Positions 51,367 to 62,636 are shown, numbered from the stretch's first letter. The stretch is DNA of 64,000 nt from Henckelia pumila (GCF_033568475.1 NC_133123.1:135058242-135122241); one strand, 5' to 3'. Translations and numbers: made by a program. The notes: generated from the letters alone by a model not told the origin.

Positions 51367-52701
51367 TGTAGTGACCCTTACCCGGATCACCTACTAAACA
51401 GAACTTATGCATGCAATTAACTTAATTAAACAGATATCAGAATAAAACTGCGGAAACCATAAACGTTATACAATCCCAAGTAAAGGAATTTGTAATTTAT
51501 CCAAATAAAATACAACCAAATCGAATAGCTGTATCAACCCAAACAACAGTAATAAAACCTAGACGAAGCTCCAGCTGGTCAACCACTGACTAGCCCCTCC
51601 TGGATCCACCCTCCTCGTCCAATCGCAAACCTGCCCCATGGAATAGGGTGTCCAGAAACACAGAGTACGAGACGTGAGCATAAAATGCTCAGTACGAGAG
51701 TATGAGTATACATGCATGCAAAGTGAACTCCCTATAAACTCGAGGTAAAGGATCAGATAACAGAGACAGACCGGGCCCTGGTATGTAGCACGCTGTGCCG
51801 TCGCTTCAGGAGGTGGCTCCCATACCGAGATAACCGTGGATACACCGGACCCAAATCGATGGAAGTCCATCCACTAACAGGATAGGGTACAACCCTACTA
51901 ACAGACATCTCGAAAGAGATACAGCAAGATGCAAATGAATGCAGCATAAATCAATGACATATAAACCATGCAGTCACATAATACATGCATACTCAGTCAG
52001 GATATCTCGAACAGTACTTCCGTACCTCAAATACTAGGCAAGTGCTATCAGCCCTAGGTCCATGCCTATAATCCGCGCTACACTGCCAAATGATACTACT
52101 ATCATTAAAGCGCTCTAAAAGCCTTAACTAAGCTATTGCATACTCCTAAATATTTATAGAAAGCAAAAGCTATACCTTCGTCCGTCGTTAGCCCTTTGAT
52201 GTCGATGCCTCCAGAACTTGGGCACAACTTCGCTACTACTACCGAACACCTCGCCGACCGCCGGGTCAAGCCTAAGAAGGCTAGAACAACTCGAATAGAC
52301 TAGAAAGGAGAGGAAAATACTCGGAATTGGAAATTGGAAATGAAGCCTCGGCCCTCTATTTATAGACAATGATCGGAACTTCCGATCTTTGATCGGAACG
52401 TCCGAACCTCGATCGGAACGTCCGATCCTGCCATCGGAGCTTCCGAAGATCCTGATCTGCCACGTGTCAAAATATCACTTGTTGACTCTGGATAGGGGTG
52501 ATCGAAGCTTCCGATCCTGATCGGAGCTTCCGATCCTGAATGCCTGACGTAATATTATCGGTGCCTCCGATCACTCATCGGAGCTTCCGATCCTGTTCGG
52601 AGCTTCCGATCGTGCCTTCGGAGCTTCCGATCCGTCCGATACCCAATTTATATAATTATCATTAATCCTTTAATTACTCAATTAGGGTACGGGCTACTAC
52701 A
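51367..52701 (-). mobile_element. Solo LTR D in reverse orientation inside A's pol
   Basis: 1335 bp, TGTAGTGACCC..GGGCTACTACA, flanked by CAGTC (51362-51366 and 52702-52706), which is duplicated A pol sequence. No primer-binding site, polypurine tract or coding region, so this is a solo LTR left by LTR-LTR recombination. A TATAAATAG on the minus strand (52356-52364) and the usual TGTAGTAGCCC start at the right end set the strand. A ten-unit dyad array lies upstream of that TATA box. No internal region exists to assign the family. Confidence 0.88.
52371..52632 (-). repeat. Ten GATCGGA-N3-TCCGATC dyads in solo LTR D
   Basis: Units at 52371, 52391, 52411, 52433, 52500, 52519, 52556, 52577, 52597 and 52617, each about 17 bp with arms GATCGGA / TCCGATC and a variable centre (ACT, ACG, GCT, GCC). 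Two runs keep an exact 20-bp period (52371-52427 and 52577-52632). Confidence 0.85.
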
Positions 52702-53177
52702 CAGTCAGATTTGGCAAGAGAGGAAAATTATCTCCGCGTTTTATTGGTCCGTATGAGATTATCGTGAAGATAGGCGATCTTGCTTATCGACTCGCTCTTC
52801 CTCCATCTTTGTCTGGTATTCATGATGTATTTCATGTCTCTATGCTTCGGAAGTATCAGCCTGATCCTTCCCATATTCTTCAGCCTGATGAAGCTGAACT
52901 GGACGAGACTCTTAGTTATTTTGAGCAGCCTATTCAGATTCTTGATCATAAAGACAAACAGCTCAGAAACAAGATTATTCAGCTAGTCAAGGTTCAGTGG
53001 AGTCGACATGGCACAGAAAAAACGACTTGGGAGACTGAGTCAGAAATGAGACAGAGATTTCCAGAGTTGTTTCATTGATGTGAGTTCTTATTCTGTTTTC
53101 TGTTATTTCATTATCTTATGTGTATACAGATTATCTATACAGCTTGCTTATGATTTTGAGGATGAACTCATGTCTTA

Positions 53178-53189
53178 GTGGGGGAGAAA
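53178..53189 (+). promoter_or_regulatory. Polypurine tract of element A
   Basis: GTGGGGGAGAAA directly before the 3' LTR start TGTAAGGCC at 53190. Confidence 0.85.
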
Positions 53190-54863
53190 TGTAAGGCCCG
53201 GGATTATTTAATTGTAATCCGAGAATATTTAATTTGGGAATATTTAGAGTTTAGAATTAAATTCTAATATTCTTAAATGAATAAGGATTGAAATTGAATT
53301 AAATCGCTTTTCCGGGGATTGAATTGCAAATAGCCAAAAGTTCAGGTACTAAAGTGCAAATATGCTATATATATCTCATTCTCCACTTGATTTATATCAT
53401 TTTACACGTGAAAACCATCAAAAAAGGAAGGAAAGGGCAGAAACTCGGCTGAACCATCCTCAACACCATTTTTGTCCCGTTCAAGCTGCGATAACTTGCG
53501 CTTCGGTCGTCAGAAATTCGAAAGAAATATATATCTGCGATCGCCGCTCTGAGAGTTTCGTTTTGGTACAACTTTTATTGAGCTTTCTCATACTTTATTT
53601 TTTTGTTAAAGAGGGGTTGATATTCTTTTTGATTATATATGTGATTGAGCTAGTACCGGTTACAGATTCGCAGACGGTTCGGAAAAAGACTATCGTTCGG
53701 ATTTTATATGATTTATAGAAGCAAATATCGAAATCTAAAATTCTGAGATGTTGCTGAACGTGCATGTATATTGATGTTTTGTTGGAGATTAAGTTGGTAT
53801 AGCTTAGTAGAGTGATTGTGATATTGATTTGGATTGCCGGTGTTTAGCTGTTACGCCGCCGATTTGCATATTGTCATGACTTTGCTATATTGACTAAAAA
53901 AAGTATGATAGGAGTTGAAATCTGATCTTGTGAGATTGTGTACATATCATTTCAGATTTTGTCAAAAGATTTCCGAACTCGAGATCTTTGATTCGAACCG
54001 AGAAGGATTTGAAGCAAGGTTTGCTAGCATTTGCACTTGAGATTGAGTTGAGAAGTTGAGCAGCCTTTTTGATATGATTTATCATTGATGTCATTGCAGA
54101 TTTGAAGTACTTTCAGACGCGTCATCGAAAGGTATAAATGACAGCTAATCCAGATGGGATAGAACGCTCGAAATAGCTATTGTTTCGAGTATTCCCTTGT
54201 TAATCACATACTTGGTTGATTATGTGTTTTATGTGATTAAATGATTTGATTGTTTTGCTTGCTTATTTAAGTACATGTTCAAGGTGTTTTATAGCATTTA
54301 ATGCATACAGATCATGTTGCATTCATCTTGAACTCCAGCTTGATAAGCACAGAGGGTTGAAAAGCCTAGAGTGCATATGACGTTTGGCGGATTGTAGTTG
54401 AGTGGCATGGAATGTAGACTTACTTCCAGAGCCAGAAGACTCACTATAGTTGCACCAAAGTCAGAGGAAATAAAGTATTTAACTTCACCTCGATTGGGTG
54501 AGTTGGTGTTTGTTGACGATTTTATTTCCTCGGGATCCCAAGAACTTATATCTTATTGATATCAGATTGATATCCTCTTTTGTCATATGCATTGCATTCA
54601 CGTTTATTATCTCGCGCATTATGTTGTTTATACTGGGATTTTATTCTCATCGGAGGTATCTGGTTATTGCTTTGTTTTGTATGTATGCATGGCAATAGGT
54701 GGGGCAGGAGCTGGTCAGAAGCGACAGGAATAGCTCGAGAGAGAGTCTTAGCATTTGAGGACTCGGGTTTTAGCAGAACAACGTGTATTTTAGCAGAACA
54801 ACTTGTACTTTGAGTTGTTGAAACATGGTAGAATGATACAAGAACTTTGTATGATGTTGTCAA
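53190..54863 (+). repeat. 3' LTR of element A (interrupted by B)
   Basis: Matches 35909-37361 but holds about 245 extra bp (about 54104-54350) and one fewer 20-bp unit. Cut after GTCAA at 54863, where B begins. The palindrome cluster and LTR end should follow B beyond the window. Confidence 0.9.
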
Positions 54864-56723
54864 TGTAAGAGTGGGTGCCCAGTGAGCCAACTGTGTGGCT
54901 ATGGGCTTTGATGACTCTTTGTATAAACAATCTTTTGTTTAATATTATTTACACTTTTATGGCAATGACTTTATATTACTTCATATTGTTATATTGTGAT
55001 ATACTATTGTTGTTTTGATAAAGACCTTGAATATACTATAGTGTATGTAAGATGTGGTAGAACATGGAGATGTCTATCATGAAATACATCTTATAGTCAC
55101 TGTATATTCTAAAAACCGTTCCTAGTCGATTGAGCCGTCCGATAATAAGGATAAGGATCGCTCGAGTTTGAGACTAGCATTTGCGATGCGGAGTACCACG
55201 TTTCATTGGTAGGGAACATGGAGATGTTCGAAGCATGCAAATGGATATTCATAGGATGAATAATCGAACTACCCTATCCGGACTTTCCAAGTGGTTATCA
55301 CTTATCGAGTGGATAAAGTCCGCGGTTTTGGTTGTACACCATTAGTCCTTACGACTTGAAACATCATGGAGACTCTATATGCTAGTGCTGTGCTTTGACT
55401 CGTTTACCGACTCTATGGGGGTCATCAGGTGTCGAGATTGGGTACAGTTACGACACATATAGGAGTCAATGCATTGTTGTCAAGGATTCACCACATACTT
55501 GCGAGTGTGGATATCCTATGCGATCTGAGGAGATATTAGTGTGACAAATCTCTGGCCAGAGTACTTGATGTGATTTAAGAAATGGTTTCTTAGTAGCACA
55601 TGCGATGTCACTAATTTGATCTTCAAGATGTATTGCATAGTTATCGAATCTTGAGCGACTCTCGATATACCAATGGTTGTTGATTCGATCGGGATATATG
55701 GATGAAGGGACCGTACTGTACGCTAACCAAAATCTACTGGTTCTTGTAGGCACTATCAGTGATACCTAGGGAATCATGGGGCGATGTTGCTAGGCGCTTT
55801 ACCTTGATTCGTTGGGCAAGTCGGAAAGTGTTGTTCCGAGTCACAAGGAGTTGTGAGCCCACGGCTAGCTGTATCCCTGAACCATTGAGGGTCACACAGT
55901 GTAATGGAGTTTTAATCCCCGTTGAGATAGTTAAATTTAAAGAGTTAAATTTAATGAACTAAGAAGTTGGACTTCTTAAATAAGAGTAAGGGAGTATGAT
56001 TTCCTAAAATGACATAGGGATGGACATTTTTGGAAACCACTGAATTCGGATTCAGGAAAATTTATTTTGACTTTAAAACGTGCAGAAATGGTTTCTGTAC
56101 ACATTGGTGAAATCGTTTCATCAATCGGAGTCACGATGAATTTTATATCAATTTCTGAACGAGCGGGCTTTGCTTGTCGGGCCCCAGCTTATGACTAATG
56201 GGCCCTAAGGTGTTAGTGGCCTGCATTATAAATAAGTTATTTCAGTACAGAAATTACACACAACAGCTCATAATTTTTGAGACAGAAAATCGAAACCCTC
56301 TTCTCTCTCAAAGAATTTTCGGCCGTCCCCCTTTTGCTCTGCCCGAGAAATTTCGGTCTGTGATTTTGAATCGCAGTCAGGAATAACGAATCAGATTCGT
56401 TTAATCTCTTCGCAGAAAACTTCTGACAGATTTTCTAGTGCAATCTGTCAGAGGGATTTAAACCTCATTCGTGGACCTGATTGAAGGAGTTCATCAGTTC
56501 CTGGGAGATACAAGAAGCGCAGAGAAATCTGTGTGGTGTCCATTAATCTCGATTCGAGATTGAAGGTAAAATTTAATTAATTGTTATTTGAATTTTACAC
56601 ACAATAATTTAATCGTTGAATGGTTGATACCCACACCATGGAATTGTTCCATGATAAAAATTTTAAACTTCCGCTGCACCGGGTATCAATCGTGATTGAT
56701 CTGAACGCCAGTTTTTTCCAACA
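54864..56723 (+). repeat. 5' LTR of element B
   Basis: 1860 bp, TGTAAGAGTGGG..TTTTTTCCAACA. Identical by eye to 62646-64000 over their overlap. Confidence 0.93.
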
Positions 56724-56739
56724 GTGGTATCAGAGCCAG
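56724..56739 (+). promoter_or_regulatory. tRNA-Met primer-binding site of element B
   Basis: GTGGTATCAGAGCCAG right after the LTR; complementary to initiator tRNA-Met. Confidence 0.9.
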
Positions 56740-56852
56740 GTTGCTCAGATCAAACGATTGAATTAATCAATTGTACAAAATTTTTGAATCTCGGTTTTTG
56801 GAAAACAAAATAAATATTTTTTTAAATAAAAAAAATTTTTCCAGGGCAAAAC

Positions 56853-57189
56853 CCGGGCAGCGATTGGATCGCTGCCCGGTGGGGCAGCAATTGTTGCTGC
56901 CCCGGGCGGCGCACGGCGCCGCCCAGGACGGCGACAGTCGCCGCCCAGGGCGGCGCACGGCGCCGCCCAGGGCAGCGCTGTGCGCTGCCCAGCGCAGCGC
57001 TGGGCGCTGCGCAGGGCAGCGCTCGGCGCTGCCCAGGGCGGCGCACAGCGCCGCCCAGGGGCGGCGTTCGGCGCCGCCCAGCGGCAGCGCCAGGCGCCGC
57101 CAGGGCAGCAATTGTTGCTGCCCTAAGGGGCAGCCGGGCTGCCCCCGGCCCGCGCCCCGGGTGCGGGCCGGCCCGGGAGTGTCCCGGGC
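56853..57189 (+). repeat. Array of 15 consecutive GC-rich hairpins in B's leader
   Basis: Starts at 56853, 56881, 56904, 56926, 56948, 56970, 56992, 57014, 57036, 57059, 57083, 57103, 57127, 57147 and 57171. From 56904 to 57036 the period is exactly 22 bp: a 9-bp stem, 3-nt loop, 9-bp stem and a single A spacer. Stems vary in register (GGGCGGCGC, GGGCAGCGC, GCGCAGCGC, GGGCAGCAA) and in most units both arms change together. Most stems are perfect; 56926, 57059 and 57083 have one mismatch or wobble. It is an island of very high GC in AT-rich DNA and is open in several frames only because it lacks A/T-rich stops. Confidence 0.9.
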
Positions 57190-58230
57190 GGCCCGCGGGA
57201 AAAATTATTATTTTTATTAAAAATTAATTTTAATATGTTAAAATTTTATTTTTGGTCCGGTCAAAAATTGTTTTTGATTGGTTCACGAGATTTCGGATCG
57301 AATTGTTCGAGTCCGTAAATTTTAAAATTGATTTTGGATAAATTTGAATTTTTGGAAAATTTTAATGTTTTATCCGTAAATTGAATTTTGAAATCAATTA
57401 TTTTGGTACAATTGATGATAAGATATGATCTTATGATATATTGAGTAAAATATGATTTTATTTGTAAAATTGGATTTTATAGATAAAATATGATTTTATT
57501 TGATATAGAGATAAAATATGATTTTATATGTGAAATGAGATTTTATATATAAAATATGATTTTATCTTGTTTAAATTTGAATTGCCACTGCATGTTATCC
57601 AATAAATTAATTTTGAATTAAATGTTATTGGATAAGGATGATCGATTGTCATGACCAATTTTGTAGGTGTATGTTAGGAATTTACATTTTGTTTTATTGT
57701 TGTTGGTTTTATTAATGGGCCTGGTTTATGGCCCGATATGAATGTCATATGTAATAAAAGTGGGCTTGGTTTATAGCCCGTTCCCACCCCTAAAATTGTA
57801 TCCCCTACTTGTCATTGTTATTTATTGTAAATACATTAGATTTAGTGGGAGATCAAGATTTGAAGACGGTGGGCCCAGCAGACAATAAAGACTGAAGAAA
57901 TGTAAATTGGAAGCACATGTAATAGGATTGCATTGCATATTGCATATTACCTAGGATTGGACTAAGACCCGTGATTGGCAACCACGGGTCAATTAGAAAT
58001 GGAATCGATCATCCTATATAATATTTGATATTATGATTGTATGCATGTTTAGACATAATTGCGTGAATCCGACAAGCATGCAATAAATTAAATATGATGA
58101 GACAAATATTTTTATAATTAAAATCCCTCATTTTAAATATGATTTAAAATTTATATCAAGATAAATAAAGGAAATTTAAATTTGTTTAAATGTTCCCACC
58201 TTCCATCAACGGTCAATGTATGTGATGCTA
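57190..58230 (+). other. AT-rich part of B's leader, no gene
   Basis: After the GC-rich array the leader turns AT-rich, with a local repeat of AAAATATGATTTTAT-like units at 57460-57565. No coding frame or known motif recognised. Confidence 0.6.
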
Positions 58231-58239
58231 CCCGCGGAT

Positions 58240-58570
58240 ACGGTCCGGCTCATATTATTGGGGGGGCCCGTCCGTCGGAAAGCTGTACATTGGATCGACA
58301 AATGTTGTAAGTTGGGTGGAACTCCCATGGGATCGGCTCATATTATTGGGGGATCCACATGGCGACCGTCCATCACAACTTAATATTGATGGGTCATCTT
58401 GACATGTCACTTTAAACGGCGTCATATTATTGGGCCCTTATTGGACATGAGGTAAACACATGGGGGTTGCTTTGGAAGCAATTGGGCTCTACCTTTTGAG
58501 AATTATGGTTGGCTGATATTATTCGGGACCATAAGTTTGTCAATTGGACTCCATGTTCTCACTAAGGAAA
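58240..58570 (+). repeat. Four hairpins with a GGCTCATATTATTGGG loop before B's gag
   Basis: Loop cores at 58247, 58335, 58418 and 58511 (GGCTCATATTATTG, GGCTCATATTATTGGGGG, GGCGTCATATTATTGGGCC, GGCTGATATTATTCGGG), spaced 83-93 bp. Each sits between complementary but different arms: CGGTCC with GGGCCCG (one bulge, one G-T); GGATC with GATCC, plus CCATG with CATGG and AAGTTG with CAACTT outside; CATGTC with GACATG; TATGGT with ACCATA, plus GAGAA with TTCTC outside. Confidence 0.7.
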
Positions 58571-58716
58571 AAGTTTCCCGTTTTCACTAGAGGGTGGTGA
58601 AATCGTTAAAATAGTGGGAGTGAGATTCATAAAATTAAATTCGCCTATTTTATGTCTTAGTAAATTGTTAAACAATCATTGATATATGTCTGTTTTTCTT
58701 TTCAGTATTTCATACA

Positions 58717-61700
58717 ATGAATTCGTGAAATCCATTATTCTCGATCCTCGAACAAAACAAGTTGACTGGCGCCAACTATACGGAATGGTTCCGGAAGTTG
58801 AAGATTGTCTTAACTTCGGAGAAAATGCTCTACGTGTTAGAGAAAGCACCTCCGAAGGAAGCACCAGCTGACATAAGTCCGGAGGAATTGGCCAAACTTG
58901 ATGCATGGTGTGACCATGACATCAAGACCAAATGCTATATGCAAGCCTCGATGTCTGATGAACTCCAGAGGCGATTTGAGGACACGGTGAATGCTGCTGA
59001 CATTCACACGCAACTCAAGGAACTTTTTGGGGCTCAGTCGAGGGCTGAAAGGTTCGCTACTGTTAAGGAGTTGATGACGTGCCGCATGCGTGAAGGGACT
59101 TCGGTCCGTGATCATGGGGTACGAGTGATTTGGCTCATACAGAAGTTGGCGACCCTAGATTTGGTGTTGGAGCATGAACTCAATGTGGATTTATTGCTTC
59201 TGTCTCTTCCTTCTTCATTTGATGGATTTGTGATAAATTTTAATATGAACAAGATAGAGGCCACCCTTGAAGAGATGGTCAATATGCTCGTTACATATGA
59301 ATCCACACTTAAGAAGGATAAGCCAGCTTTCTTGGTGGGCTCCTCATCTTCAGCGAAGAAGGGGCCAAGTATGAAGGGCAAGAAACGTTCTACCCCACCC
59401 AAGAAAGTCGAGCCCGAGAAGAAGCAAAAGACAAAGGCTTCAAACAATGGAAAATCCAAGGATGTTTGCCATTACTGCAAGAAGCCGGGTCATTGGAAGC
59501 GCAACTGCAAGGAATATCTTGAGCAGTTGGGAACTGCAAAGGGTATGTTCTATATTGAAATAAACATGTCACTTAATACAACTTCTTGGGTATTGGATAC
59601 CGGATGTGGATCTCACATTTGCAATGATTTGCAGGTGATGACAAGAAGTCGCAGGCTTAGAATGGGTGAGACCCAGCTGAGGCTCGGGAATGGTTCCAGA
59701 GTTGAAGCTACGGCCATTGGAGATGTTTGTTTGACTTTGCAGAACGGTTTTAAATTATTGTTAAGAGATGTTTTATTTGTGCCAGATTTAATTAAAAACA
59801 TTATTTCTATTTCTATACTTGATAGAGATGGCTATTCTTGCAATTTTGTGAATGGGATTTGCAATATTTACAAGAATGAATGTTTAATTGGAAATGGACA
59901 ACTTGAAAACGATCTATACAACTTAAAACTAAAAGACGTTCCAGTGAATTATGTTGATAAACCGGCGACAACAAACAAAAGGAAAATCGATAGTCAAAAC
60001 CCGGCAAACCTTTGGCATGCTAGGCTAGGTCATATTTCCTCAAGGAGGATGAACAAGCTAGTGGGAGAGGGCATGTTTGAGATGTCTGATATTAATTCTC
60101 TACCTACTTGTGAATACTGCCTAAAAGGAAAAATGACTAAATCTCCTTTTAAGGGGAAACCTGAGCGTAGTCAGAATCTGTTGGATTTGATCCATACAGA
60201 TGTTTGTGGTCCATTTAGAGTAGGGACTCAACATGGCCACACCTACTTCATTACCTTTACTGATGATTATTCAAGGTATGGGTATTTATATTTAATGAAA
60301 TATAAGTCTGAAGCATTTGAAAAGTTCAAAGAATTCAGGGCTGAAGTAGAAAACAAGTTAGGTAAAAGTATTAAAGCACTTCGATCGGATCGAGGTGGAG
60401 AATACTTGAGTACCGAGTTTTTGGACTATCTGAAAGAGAATGGGATTCTCTCTCAGTGGACTCCTCCTATGACACCACAGCTTAATGGTGTATCGGAGCG
60501 TCGTAATCGAACTTTGTTGGACATGGTTCGATCTATGATGAGCTTCACTGAGCTTCCACCTTCGTTTTGGGGCTATGCGCTTGAAACGGCGGTATTGTTG
60601 TTGAACAACGTCCACACTAAAGCAGTGGACAAAACACCATACGAGTTATGGAATGGCAAAGCTCCTAAGTATTCGTACTTGAGGATTTGGGGATGTCCTG
60701 CTTACGTGAAGCGGACAGTGGGAGATAAGTTGGATAGTCGATCCAGCTTATGTTATTTTGTAGGGTATCCGAAGAATTCAATCGGATATTATTTCTATTA
60801 TCCTGCTGAAACAAAGGTGTTTGTTTCTAGGAATGCCACCTTCTTGGAGAAGGAGTTCTTATTGGATAAGAAAGGCGAGATGATGGAACTCGAAGAAGTT
60901 CGAGAAGAACCCGAAATACAAAATAACGATCCTACACCTCAGGAACCATTGCTGGACACGCCTGCACCTAGAAGATCCGAAAGGACTTCTAGACCTCCAG
61001 TTCGATATGGTCTTCTTCTTGAAGGGGATCAAGATGAACCCGACATTGGATGTGATCCAAGAAACTTCAAGGAAGCAATTTCTGATGCGGATTCGAATTT
61101 ATGGCTTGAAGCTATGCAGTCAGAATTGGATTCGATGCATACAAACCAAGTTTGGTCTTTAGTAGATCCTCCCGATGGAATTGTTCCGATAGGGTGTAAA
61201 TGGATCTACAAAAGAAAGCTTGGGCCTGATGGTAAGGTATTGACCTACAAGGCGCGATTGGTGGCTAAAGGTTATACTCAAAGGCAAGGAGTTGACTATG
61301 ACGAAACCTTTTCACCAGTTGCAATGTTCAAGTCCATAAGAATCCTAATTGCCATAGCTGCATGGTATGACTATGAGATATGGCAAATGGATGTGAAGAC
61401 TGCTTTTCTTAATGGAGACATTAAGGAGGAAATCTATATGAAGCAGCCTGAGGGGTACACATCCATGGGAAGCGAGCATAAGGTATGCAAGCTTCAGAGA
61501 TCAATTTATGGTCTAAAACAAGCATCAAGAAGTTGGAACCAGAAATTTGATGAAACAATAAAAGATTTTGGTTTCATCAAGAACCCGGAGGAACCTTGCG
61601 TGTACAAGAAAGTAGTTAAGGATGCGGTGACATTCTTAGTACTTTATGTTGATGACATCCTACTCATTGGGAATGATGTAGGGATGTTGCAGTCAACAAA

Positions 61701-62631
61701 GATATGATTATCAGGTAGATTTTCGATGAAGGATTTGGGAGAGGCATCCTACATTCTTGGGATACAGATCTATAGAGATAGGTCTAAGAGAATGATAGGA
61801 CTCACTCAATCAACCTACATCGATACCATATTGAAACGGTTTTCAATGGATGGGTCCAAAAGAGGACATCTACCCATGTGTCATGGAGTTTCTCTATCCA
61901 AGTCTATGTGTCCCAAGACTGATGCAGAGATAGAGAATATGACACATGTACCATATGCGTCAGCTATAGGTAGTATCATGTATGGGATGATATCTACCAG
62001 ACCGGATGTAGCATTTGCTCTGAGTGTCACGAGCAGATATCAGTCTAATCCTGGTCAAATGCATTGGAAAGCCGTGAAGGACATTCTTAAGTACTTACGA
62101 AGGACTAAGAATATGTTCATGGTTTATGGAGGACGAGAACTCAAATTGGAAGGCTATACCGACTCTAGCTTCCAAAGTGATGTGGATGACTCGAAGTCAA
62201 CCTCTGGATTTGTGTTCATGCTCAATGGCGGTGCTGTCTCTTGGAAGAGTTCCAAGCAGGACACCACAGCGGATTCCACCACTGAGGCTGAATACATTGC
62301 AGCATCAGCTGCTGCTAAAGAGGCCGTTTGGATGAGGAAGTTCGTCCAAGAGTTGGGCGTCATTCCTGAATTTGTTGGTCCAGTCCCGGTGTACTGTGAC
62401 AACACGGGTGCCGTTGCTCAAGCAAAGGAACCAAGGTCTCATCAAAGATCCAAACACGTACTGAGGAAATACCACATAATCCGGGAGATTGTGGAAAGAG
62501 GAGACATCATTGTCGAACGAGTGGCCTCTGCAGACAATATCGCTGATCCGCTTACTAAGCCCTTGCCAGGACCATTGTTTGACAAACATCGCGAAGCAAT
62601 GGGTCTACGTAGTATGACTAGTTGGCTATAG
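58717..62631 (+). pseudogene. gag-pol: Gag-pol of element B, intact except for two TGA codons
   Basis: One frame from the ATG at 58717. TGA at 58726-58728 follows the first three codons; TGA at 61705-61707 lies in RT, where relatives carry Trp. Order: gag (LTGANYTEWFRKLKIVL, EKMLYVLEKAP), zinc knuckle CHYCKKPGHWKRNC near 59467, protease WVLDTGCGSHIC near 59590, GAG-pre-integrase LWHARLGHISSRRMNKLV near 60010, integrase core (HTDVCGPF, TDDYSRYGYLY, RSDRGGEYLS, GVSERRNRTLLDM), RT (WIYKRKLGPDGKVLTYKARL, MDVKTAFLNG, LYVDDILLIGND near 61645), RNase H (GYTDSSFQSDVDDSKSTSGF, DSTTEAEYIAAS). The polyprotein would make particles, reverse-transcribe and integrate the element. The copy seems defective by only two changes. 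Confidence 0.9.
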
Positions 62632-62636
62632 GGCAA

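Larger units (their letters stand above)
48308..53078 (+). pseudogene. pol: Pol of element A, frameshifted and split by solo LTR D
   Basis: Protease ([14 protein letters not shown]) at about 48400; RT from about 48990 ([17 protein letters not shown]); a 1-bp deletion near 49409 just before the catalytic DD motif; a 1-bp insertion near 49812; stops in RNase H near 49889 and in integrase at 50561, near 50731 and at 51055; a frameshift near 50770; integrase core remnant [16 protein letters not shown] interrupts the GPF/Y region at 51366; the frame resumes at 52707 and ends with a chromodomain-like tail ([20 protein letters not shown]) at 53078. Dead copy. Confidence 0.88.
35909..54863 (+). mobile_element. 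Gypsy element A (Tekay-like, degenerate), host of C, D and B
   Basis: 5' LTR 35909-37813, primer-binding site, gag, pol with chromodomain, polypurine tract 53178-53189, and a 3' LTR starting at 53190 that is cut at 54863 by element B. Two more elements sit inside: C (39103-48108) in gag and D (51367-52701) in pol. The last part of the 3' LTR should lie beyond the right edge, after B. The left flank is the LINE (..GGAACCAG), so A inserted into or beside it. Coding frames carry many stops and frameshifts. Confidence 0.9.

Noticed and set aside
56904..57123. CRISPR-like regular array
   Set aside because: There are no unique spacers, the units are self-complementary, and the context is a plant retrotransposon.
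56767..57220. Long open frames (149 and 114 codons) on both strands rich in Ala, Arg, Gly and Pro
   Set aside because: They are open only because the hairpin array is GC-rich and lacks stops; both strands are equally open and there is no protein-like motif.
61705..61707. TGA in RT of element B as programmed recoding
   Set aside because: It replaces a codon that is Trp in related elements and lies deep inside RT, where no recoding signal is known; a nonsense mutation is simpler. Kept only as an alternative.
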